This document shows, piece by piece, positions 56,499 through 64,000 of a stretch of 64,000 nucleotides of DNA. The first letter of the stretch is position 1. Every line of letters starts with the position of its first letter. The position numbers and the translations under genes are program-made. The DNA comes from Magicicada septendecula. Taxonomy: Eukaryota; Arthropoda; Insecta; Hemiptera; Cicadidae. The stretch is taken from the NCBI GenBank assembly GCA_034769895.1, contig CM068375.1, forward strand, positions 254,303,542 through 254,367,541, read 5' to 3'. The notes below the pieces were generated by a model. It did no database searches and was not told where the DNA came from. It was given only the letters and a program-made list of their open reading frames with translations.

Positions 56499-58334
56499 TT
56501 AATGCAAGTGGTATGAATAATAATCAGGTGAAAGTTGACAAGGTAAGTAATAGAGAAAATATGTGATAATTATAATAATGATAGTGAAATAAGGTTGAAT
56601 AACAGTAATAAAGAGACAGTTGAAATCGGGGTATGTAAGAGCAATACAGTGAGTAATAATAGAAATGATGATGAGAGTAGAAGGTTAGTTGCGGTTAGTA
56701 ATGGAGTGTTATTGAGTTAGAAAGGGAGTATGAAGAGAGTTTAAATGTGGAGTGGGAACAGAGGGCAAATTTTTCCCATGATGTTGGTGAAGTAAAGACT
56801 TCACAAGTGTTGTTGGAGGATAACAGTTCCTCATTGGGAGACGAATGATCTCAAAAGGGTCCCTTAAGTTTTTGTGTATCTGGTAAGGCCAGATGGTATA
56901 TTAATGTTGTTGTGTTGCCCTCTGCATGGAGTGAAAGTGTGAAATGAGTTTGGGAAAGTGATTATAAAGAGAGTGAGAGAATAATAGATATGTTCAAGTT
57001 AAATAGAGGTTATGAAGGGTTGGTAGAGAGGATAAATATTGAGAGAATTAGTAATATTAAGGACTTGCCTTGTGTAGTAATGAGTACAGTACCAATGATG
57101 ATTATCTTGTTGAGAAAAAATACTTGCCTGGTGATAGAATTAGTGTACTAGTAACAGCTGATTACTATAATTATAAAATGGTAAACTATGTAAGGAGGAC
57201 AAACAATACCGAAGGAGACTTGACCACAACTAATGTTGACAGATCTTATGATAAAATAATAATGGGGGATAATCCTGGGAATTATTATTACGGTAAAATG
57301 GATAAAAAGGATTTAAATTGTTATTATATTAATGGTAATCATATAATGTATGTAAATAAAACTGAAATGTGTAATGTGGGTATAAGACTAATTTTCGATG
57401 ATGGAGGTTAGACAGTTATTATTGATGAACATTTAATTATGAGAGTGTAGTGGTTTTAATTACTGGACTGAATAATGTAATGATTTGTGGTTGACAAGAA
57501 CAGTTAATGACGTATATTGTAGATAGTTTTGTATTTGGTTTACATGTGTTAAATGTACTTATGTAGCAAGGTTATGTTGATGTTCTGATAAGGTGTCAGC
57601 TGATATGTTGTGGGTATGTACATTGTATTCTGTGTGATCAATGCTTACAGTTATGATTGAGATGATAACAACAATATTTTATTTTGATGGAATAATTGCC
57701 ATAAATGAATTTTATTATGAAATTAAAGCACTATGAGAGGATTTAATGAATGTAAATGTTTTAAATTATGTAATTAAATTAATTGGAGGTAGTTAATTAA
57801 TTGAAAAGATGGATGTTGGTAATAAATTTAAATTTTTTGGAGAATTTAATTGCATAATAAATGATAAATAATTAAAGGTTGCTGATTAAAGTGTTTAATA
57901 GAAAGTCAAAGTTGAAGTGATAATGCAAGATAAACAATTAAAATGTTAATCAATAGAAATGAAATTATAAGTTGTGTAATGTTAGTAAATTTTCTAATTC
58001 TGTTAGTAATGTTATTCAAATTCAGAGATGAATTGTTTTATGTTAACCTGAGGATAGTAATGTTTATTCTGAGTTGAAGTTGTTGTGAAATATAAAAGTT
58101 TATTTGAGTAGGATGTAATTGTGTATAGATATAAGACATATGTTATGTATGTTTTAAATGTGATTCCCCACTTTCGGGCGGTCACGGCTTCACCGAACCC
58201 TGACCGGTAGATTTGGATTATTGGTAACAAGATGTGGGCAGGCTTATTGTACCCTGACCATACTTATTATTTTCAAAATTGGTGACTTTACAAATTAACC
58301 GAAGGGTGAATTAAGAGGAATCGACCATAAACTA

Positions 58335-58680
58335 TGGAACAGCGGCTATCCATCAAATGGGATGGTAGACTGTCTTAAGGGCATATGAATCATTTTAGTA
58401 GGATTACTGGTATCTTATATACCAGTAATGCTGAATCTTTTGTAACGCCAAAGCAAGGACGGGGTAAACAGCGTTTACACCCTAACCGCTTCAGTTCTTG
58501 TGGAAGCAAATGGGCGCTACAGTCCAGCATAGAGGGCAATTAGAGTGTGTGGAAGAGTGCTGGCCGTTACAAGCCAGGGGCATAAATATAGCATTTATGC
58601 AAATGTGTAAATACCAAAACCAGTTTACCCGTGAGGTCATTTACACCAATTGTAAGGGTACCAGGGGTTAAGATAAAAAA
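58335..58680 (+). other. Structured RNA domain of family Z
   Basis: Stem-loops in order: CTATCCATC/GGATGGTAG (about 58,348-58,372); ATTACTGGTAT/ATACCAGTAAT (58,403-58,429); GGGTAAA/TTTACACCC (58,462-58,482) inside CAAGGAC/GTTCTTG; CTGGC/GCCAG; and GCATAAAT/ATTTATGC (58,580-58,600). It carries the GGAACAGCGGCTA and GCGCTACAGTCC signatures. Confidence 0.75.
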
Positions 58681-59239
58681 GGGGGTTGGGGGAATAAATA
58701 TAAAAAAAAATGGAGGGAGGATGTTAAATTGTAAATAAGAGTGAATTCTTATTGAATATGAAGGAGGTAGAGTTGATGATCAGCTATGATGCTGATAATA
58801 ATGCAGTATTGGAGTTGATTGTTCTGATTATCTATGTATTGACTCATTTGCTGTTTTGTAATGATTATGCTTTGTGTTGTATAAAAATAACAGTAGTAGT
58901 CCGCCTTGTAATAAGGACACTGAAAGAGTAAATGTAGATTTTAATAGGAAGGGAATATTGTTAATTGAATTAATAATGGAATGGGTTAATCCTTTTTTGT
59001 GATTGGAGTTGTAACTTCTAAATGAATGGAAATAGAAGGAATAAAATATACCATGTTAGCCTTAGATATATATATATATATATATACAAACCATGTAAAG
59101 TATGATAGGTATGTTAACAAGTTAAGTATAAAAACAAGTACTTTGCTAAAGGCAAACCAGTACAACTAAGGGGAAGCCAAATCAGTTGAGGATATGGTAT
59201 AGTGAAAGGTCAGTTATGGATGTTTTTATTGAATGTTCT

Positions 59240-59350
59240 AGAGTCTTGTGATACTGTGGTAGCGTATCTGTATGACTTTATGGTGTTGGGATCTCGACAA
59301 TGGAAGTGCAGTAAGGTCATGCAGGTGCAGCCGCAGTCACCGGACTAGGG
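59240..59350 (+). other. Conserved exon-like block, family Z
   Basis: Acceptor-like TGTTCTAG, signature GGTGTTGGGATCTCG, donor-like GGTAAGT. Shorter than in X because of an internal deletion. Confidence 0.45.
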
Positions 59351-59405
59351 GGTAAGTTACCCATGATTTTTGTAAGAGAGTAAAGGGGGTCGTGGCACCA
59401 TATCC

Positions 59406-60599
59406 TGTAACTTTAATTATTTTCTTACACTTTTAATTTACTTTCGTTTACTGTGCTTTTCGACTACTTTGAGATGCCACCTTGAATGTTGCCAACCTCG
59501 TCATTTTTTACTTACTGGGTCCAAAGTCCGTGGAGACATATTTGGAGAACAGAATTAGGTTATTCAAAGACAAACAGATTGATTACCTTCATACATATCT
59601 TATTCTTTTTTATTCGTCATTTAAATTCAATAAAACAAAAGAAAAACCCATTTAAAATCTTTTCATTCTTGTCATGAACAAAAATATTCCTTCTCCCTCT
59701 CTTATTTCTGATATTATTTTTTAACGATAAAAAATATACAGTGATTAAATGATTACATATGTTGGTGAATAGAAACAGTATTTAATAAATTTGATATTTT
59801 TATATAGATATATATATCATTAAAACCTTGATTATTAATGCACCTAAAAATGAAAGCTATATCGTATAGAAGCAATTATAAAACTAACTTACGCAAACCA
59901 GCGCTTCATTCCCACGCGCCTCTTTCATACTTTACATATTTTTAATAACCCCTCTTTAAGCTCATTATTTTCCTTTTTAATTTTTAATAGTTTAAAATTT
60001 TGAAAAACTCTTGGTTTACTCTCCCCGTTGGTTACTTAGCTGTTCATTGTCCATCCACAGTCCAGCCTCCTCATGTATTTTATGTCACTCCGCACCTTTC
60101 TTCTTTCACCATTTTTTATTTAAACAAAACTGTCACTTCATTTTATATTAGTTAAATAATTGCTTTCCTTTAAATTTTACATTTAACACCTTTTGGTGTT
60201 GGGTGCGCCCGTAATTCGTCCCCGAATTAGTGTACAGCTGTATCGGGCGAAAGTATAAATTTTACTGGGGCGAGATGAACTGATAAAAAATCTGAACTGG
60301 AGGGGCAGTCACGTGGTCACGTTTCATTGTTTTCTGGTATTACATCGACAGATTTTAAGGCATTGTTGACTTCTCCCTGCACTCCAGAGTGACATAAACT
60401 AGGCTTGGCTCCTGACGTCATATAGCGTGACCCCAATTTGTACATAGTTCAGAGGTCAGATGGCTAAAAATAACTGCCTTCTGCGGTTAACCCGCTGATC
60501 TTGAGTCCACCTCGTGTACATTATTTATTATCCCATAACATTTACAAATAAACTTTACATATTTTTATTGATTGGGAGGGTTTTACCTGTACCGTTACA
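59406..60599 (-). repeat. Family W 3' LTR
   Basis: 1194 bp, on the minus strand TGTAACGGTAC...AAGTTACA. The right edge abuts a CCCCC (minus GGGGG) tract, and the left edge abuts family Z sequence. A GGTGGCATC..AAAGTAG block about 80 bases from the sense 3' end parallels the other LTRs. Confidence 0.75.
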
Positions 60600-60607
60600 A
60601 TACCCCC

Positions 60608-60649
60608 TCAATGGGAGGTTTTATGCCGAAGCATAAAAACTCTCATTGA
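60608..60649 (-). other. Pre-polypurine-tract hairpin, family W
   Basis: Outer stem TCAATGAGAG paired with CTCCCATTGA (G-U tolerated), inner stem TTTTATGC/GCATAAAA closed by C(UUCG)G on the sense strand, as in X. Confidence 0.75.
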
Positions 60650-61455
60650 CACTCACATTCTTCCTAAGAGGATCAGCCCAGATATGGCGCCACAACCCCC
60701 TTTATGTTTTATTAAAACTCATGGGTAACTTAACACCCTGATCCGGTGACTGTGGCCGCACCTGAATGACCTTACTGGACTTCCCTCTCGAGATCCCAAC
60801 ACCGCAAGGTCAGACAGGCACTTGACGCCCCTGCTCTGATGCGCAGGCCAGCACAGGACGCTGCCACAGCATCACCAGACACTGAAACATTAAATCAAAA
60901 ACATCAAATAGTGGTCTTACTTTATACCATATCCCCAACTGATCTGGTCCCCTTAGTTGTGCTGGTTTGCGTTAAGAAGCACTGGTTTTCTTAACTTCTA
61001 ACATACATGTATATTTAACATAACATGTTACATTTTAAATTTTACTATCAACATTTTGTATGCCTCTCTCTAGTTAATTCTTACCCCCAAATTCCAAAAT
61101 ATTTCCCTGATTCCAATCAGAATTTAAATAACAGCTTCCCATTACAACATTACAAATATCTTTCATTACCCAATTTACATCTCAAAAATATTTAACTTCA
61201 TTATTAAAATTCCTCTTAAACACATTTAAATCTATTACATCATCACAAGTTACCTACTTATATTTTTTCTCAATATCGTTAATCATCTCCATAATACTCC
61301 ACAAATCAACACAAAATCATTTAGTTGCATCATAAAATCAACTACACATTCTATATTACCAACATACTTCCATTTAATCGGGTTATTTTATCCCGTTTAT
61401 AACAATCATCAACTTCCTCTTTCACATCGTTTTCTAATATCCCCCCCAACCCAGT
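60650..61455 (-). other. Family W 3' non-coding region, distal part
   Basis: Holds the GGATCAGCC...ATGGCGCCACAACC stretch shared with all families (60,660-60,705), the exon-like block at 60,740-60,881 (acceptor ATGTTTCAG on the minus strand; donor position reads GTTAAGT), and a block at 60,930-60,995. The rest is AT-rich. Confidence 0.55.
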
Positions 61456-61835
61456 TACAATTAGGTAAATCACCTCCCAGGTAAACCGGGCGAGGCATTT
61501 ACCTCGTTACATAAATACTCTCTTATTTATGTCCCTGGCTTGTAACGGCCAGCTCCTTTCCACACACTCTATTGTTTTGTGATGTTGGACTGTAGCGCCC
61601 ATTTGCGTCCACAAGAACTGAAGTTTATTAGGGTGTAAACGCTGCTTACACTGTTCTTGCTTCGCCGTTATATAAAAATTCCGCATTACTGGTATCCGAG
61701 GACACCAGTAATACTACTAAAATGATTCATATGCCCTTAATACGGTCTATCACCCCATTCGGTGGCAGCCACTGTTCCATAGTTATGTTGATTCCCCTGA
61801 TTTACCCTCCCGGTTAATTTCTAAATTACACCAAT
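61456..61835 (-). other. Structured RNA domain of family W
   Basis: Sense-strand stems: ATTACTGGTGTCC/GGATACCAGTAAT (61,685-61,712); GTGTAAGC/GCGTTTACAC-type (61,633-61,651) inside CAAGAAC/GTTCTTG; CTGGC/GCCAG; and ACATAAATA/TATTTATGT (61,509-61,532). Base changes relative to Y and Z are mostly on both sides of the stems. Confidence 0.75.
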
Positions 61836-62784
61836 TTCAAAGGCAACCAACTATAGTGTACAATAAATCTGGCCATAGCTAGTTGTCAACCAAACCCACG
61901 GTCTGGGCTGGTAAGGCCGGGACCGCCCGAAAGTGGGGAATCGCTTTAGTTTAATATTACATACACATTCAAAGTTAAAATTATATAGATATTTTTTACA
62001 ATCCTGCTGTACTCAAGCAAGGTTAGTTGTTACATTAAAATTACCATTTAAGATTTGCATTTGCATTAAAATTCACAAATATTATCATTTAATTTTCACT
62101 GTCCATTTATCAGTTCCATGGTATCACCATAGCTTCACTATGTTCTTTCAATTACTCCACTAGCGAGTACAAATAACATTTGATTGATTCACTATTTACA
62201 AATTTTCTTTTAATTTCCACCAGACACTGGTCTGTCATTTCTTATTTATTATATCTCATATACTCTCTACCATAGAATTTAAACTAGGCACACACGCATA
62301 CTCTCTCTCTTATTTTCCAACAATTTTCTCTAACTACAAAATAACAAGTACACGATAACGCGAATTGATCACCTTAACATTCCTAAATTAAATTAAATTA
62401 AAACTACTTCTTTAAACATATCTAAAATGTTTGGACGACTTTGTTAAAATTATTTGTATTTCATTACTTAGTAACATGGTTACTCATTACTGACCATATT
62501 ACTAGGTAATAAGATAACTCCTAACGAGTCGCACTTATTTTTTTTTTTTTTTTTTTAACATTCAATCCACCAACTTTAGGGGTCCCCCTCCCCATTCTTA
62601 AAAAATATAAAAATTTCTACTTGCACCAATTTGTGGAGTAGGACCATCGTTGTTTTCACCCCCTGGTTGAGGTTACCACCAACCATGGTCCGCCTCCAAA
62701 CAGCCAAAATCCACGGTCAGGGATGTGAAACCGTGACCACCCGAATATGGGGGAGAGTCCCTTTTGAAAACATACCAATATATA
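61836..62784 (-). other. Family W post-pol spacer with two copies of a conserved block
   Basis: The block with GATTCCCCACTTTCGGGCGG (sense) lies at 61,890-61,945, and a diverged second copy lies at 62,690-62,770, directly after the integrase stop. Between them is AT-rich DNA with a poly(T) run at about 62,540-62,557. No gene seen. Confidence 0.5.
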
Positions 62785-63374
62785 TTAAAATTCATTCACT
62801 TCTTGTGACCAATATAACTTCAAATTTGTCGCGTTATGCATACCTACTACCTCTCGCGTTACCTGGTTTTGCAGCACATATGCATTATTCATCTTTATCT
62901 CGATTATCTCGTATGGTCCTTCGTATAATAGAAAAAATTTCTTAATTTCCTTATCTTGAGCACTAGACAAATCGTGTCTCCTCACCAATACTAACTGTCC
63001 CACCTCATACTTGGTCCACTTACCCTTTGCATCATACCTCTGCTTCCTCCTTTCCCCTTTGGTTAATAAACTTTCATTTGCTAGTTGGATTTTCACATTC
63101 ACATCTATTGTCTGATTTTCTGGTGGATAATTGAAAAGTTACTCCAAAATTCTAGGTGGGCGTGTTCCCTTTATCAATTCATACGGTGTAAATCTGGTGG
63201 ATTCATGGGTGGTACTGTTCAACCATTCTTCTACCTTCTTCACGTATAGCGGCCATTCACTGTGTTTGGCATGACAATAGGCTTGACATATCCTGCCGAT
63301 CTCTCTCATCACCCGCTCTGCTTGGTTAGACTGTGGATGATATACTGCCGTTGGACAGTAATGTTGGTATTTAT
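62785..63374 (-). pseudogene. Ty3/gypsy integrase, C-terminal part, broken
   Basis: From the right: the end of the integrase catalytic core, with HPQSNQAERVMREIG, whose Glu is the last acidic residue of the D,D-35-E triad, and PLYVKKVEEWLN. An in-frame TAA lies near 63,142. The same frame then continues through an Asn/Pro-rich linker to a C-terminal domain with YEVGQLVLVRRHDLSS and the GPY/F-type YEGPYEI motif, ending at 62,785. Upstream pol is cut off by the LTR at 63,375. Known role of the family: inserting the cDNA copy into the genome. Confidence 0.85.
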
Positions 63375-63814
63375 TGTGGGAATTGTATAATCAAAAGGTT
63401 GGCTAATCTGATCATGGCCCAACTATGCTCGCTTCGGCGAACATGTCGTTACAGTGCTCCGAGCGTCCGAACGCAGCAGACGTGACTTACGCTTGTTGCT
63501 TCGGCTGTCATTCTAATTATTTTCATCACGACTTATTATGTAGGCCTTAGGCCCTAAAACATTTCATTTATTTAACTTCAAGTGTTGCATAATTGCGACT
63601 CAATTCTATAATGTAGTATTTTTCAACCTAATGGTATTTACCAGACTTCATAATGCGTACAAGGCTTAGCTGACCTTTCGAATTCTAAATTAAATTGTAA
63701 CATTTATGCATAATAAATATATTAAAATACAGTCCGCTTACTCATCATTATTTTCTCCATCCTGGCAAATTTAATTCCACTAAAATATTAATTTTCAAAC
63801 ATTAATTCTTAACA
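63375..63814 (+). repeat. BEL/Pao-like 5' LTR inserted in family W
   Basis: Starts TGTGGG at the point where integrase coding sequence stops and ends ...CTTAACA, about 440 bp, then six T and a primer-site-like sequence. AATAAA occurs near 63,712. The family assignment is tentative and the second LTR is outside the window. Confidence 0.5.
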
Positions 63815-63820
63815 TTTTTT

Positions 63821-64000
63821 TGGTCCTCCGGGCCGGATTCATCATTTTAACCTTCTTTCACAACTTTATACCCTACCGAGCGGCTTCTCATCATTTTTTT
63901 ACTTCAATTTCTGGCCATCACGGGCGATTCAGTATGTTTGCTGATCCGACCATGTCGGGATTTATTCAACATTTCTTTCGTTGTCATCATTGAGCTTCAT
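63821..64000 (+). mobile_element. Primer-binding site and leader of a BEL/Pao-like element
   Basis: TGGTCCTCCGGGCCGGATT at 63,821 resembles the TGGTCCTNCGNGCCGGA sequence that follows LTRs of many insect BEL/Pao elements. The leader continues to the window end without an ORF start that I can support. Confidence 0.45.

Larger units (their letters stand above)
54308..57411 (+). pseudogene. Family Z Gag-position coiled-coil protein, split by a LINE and decayed
   Basis: The N-terminal part (54,308 to about 54,862) is acidic with a STPTTTR motif and has a clear coiled coil with three near-repeats of KEQNxELKSN type (about residues 95-150), then VWKIVTGK. A LINE interrupts it at 54,863-56,498. The remainder (56,513-57,411) carries several stops and frame changes but keeps CIELEREYEE, LPSAWSE, FKLNRGYEGLVER and, in the last 113-codon frame, NNTEGD, GDNPGNYYYGKMD and the IRLIFDDGG end. 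Clearly the same protein family as T, X and Y. Confidence 0.75.
52629..59405 (+). mobile_element. Family Z LTR-retrotransposon, 3' truncated
   Basis: 5' LTR 52,629-53,874, primer-binding site at 53,877, leader with a hammerhead foldback (53,931-54,160), broken ORF (54,308-57,411, split by a LINE), and 3' non-coding with the full hairpin domain and exon-like block. It then stops at 59,405, where family W starts in the opposite orientation. The 3' LTR is not in the window. No pol. Confidence 0.8.
57412..59405 (+). other. Family Z 3' non-coding region
   Basis: About 2 kb. It includes a block at 58,160-58,215 (GATTCCCCACTTTCGGGCGG), the hairpin domain at 58,335-58,680, AT-rich DNA with a (TA)n run at about 59,064-59,086, a block at 59,145-59,205, the exon-like block at about 59,240-59,350, and the first part of the pre-tract region up to the W junction. 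No credible gene. Confidence 0.65.
59406..63374 (-). mobile_element. Family W LTR-retrotransposon (minus strand), partial, with pol
   Basis: 3' LTR 59,406-60,599, then (rightward, sense upstream) polypurine tract, hairpin, exon-like block, multi-hairpin domain, conserved post-ORF blocks and the end of an integrase gene. Cut at 63,375 by another LTR element. It shares the non-coding modules with the pol-less families and so is a candidate relative of the autonomous partner. Confidence 0.75.

Noticed and set aside
59064-59086. (TA)n run as a possible target site or origin
   Set aside because: Simple microsatellite in the Z non-coding region. No element boundary nearby.

Overview
This is AT-rich eukaryotic DNA built almost entirely of transposable elements, most likely from an arthropod and probably an insect. 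That placement is an inference from the element mix: Ty3/gypsy-type LTR elements with 1.2-kb LTRs, an RTE-like LINE, a Tigger/jerky-type transposon, a Tc1/mariner-IS630 relative, a BEL/Pao-like LTR and Penelope-type ribozyme repeats. I see no host gene, no tRNA or rRNA gene, and nothing bacterial. The + strand of positions 1-40,958 is the antisense of the main elements there.

Layout. (1) 1-30,146: a head-to-tail array of one non-autonomous LTR retrotransposon ('family T', sense on the minus strand). It reads LTR-internal-LTR-internal, with seven LTRs and six internal regions in view and neighbouring units sharing a single LTR. The period is 4881-4890 bp and the array runs off the left edge. 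Three units keep an intact 434-codon ORF, two carry stop codons, and one has lost its 5' end by deletion. (2) 30,147-48,500: one older minus-strand LTR element ('family Y') into whose 3' LTR the array is inserted. Y also carries a 4.18-kb Tigger/jerky-type transposon (32,980-37,163), a Penelope-like hammerhead repeat (38,805-39,399) inside its broken ORF, and a complete plus-strand LTR element ('family X', 40,959-47,862) inside its 5' LTR. X has nearly identical LTRs and an intact 455-codon ORF. (3) 48,501-52,628: older background with a diverged ~290-bp satellite in both orientations, a possible solo-LTR-like insert, and a decayed IS630/mariner transposase. (4) 52,629-59,405: a plus-strand LTR element ('family Z') inserted in that transposase, itself hit by a Penelope-like hammerhead foldback and by a 5'-truncated LINE with a 14-bp target duplication. 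(5) 59,406-63,374: a minus-strand LTR element ('family W') joined to Z. It is the only element here with recognisable pol, namely the end of a Ty3/gypsy integrase. (6) 63,375-64,000: a BEL/Pao-like LTR and primer-binding site cutting into W.

How the parts relate. Families T, X, Y and Z each have one ORF just after the primer-binding site, where gag normally lies. The protein has an acidic N-terminus, a coiled coil and a C-terminal domain ending in (F/Y)(N/D)DG(G/D). I see no protease, RT, RNase H or integrase in them, so they probably depend on a pol-bearing relative such as W. The long 3' non-coding regions are not junk. Y, Z and W, and X in reduced form, share an ordered set of hairpins whose stems change on both sides. 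T, X, Y and W share a covarying hairpin directly upstream of the polypurine tract. All five share other blocks, including an exon-like segment. This modular structured RNA, joined to a pol-less coiled-coil protein and amplified in tandem, is the most interesting system in the window.
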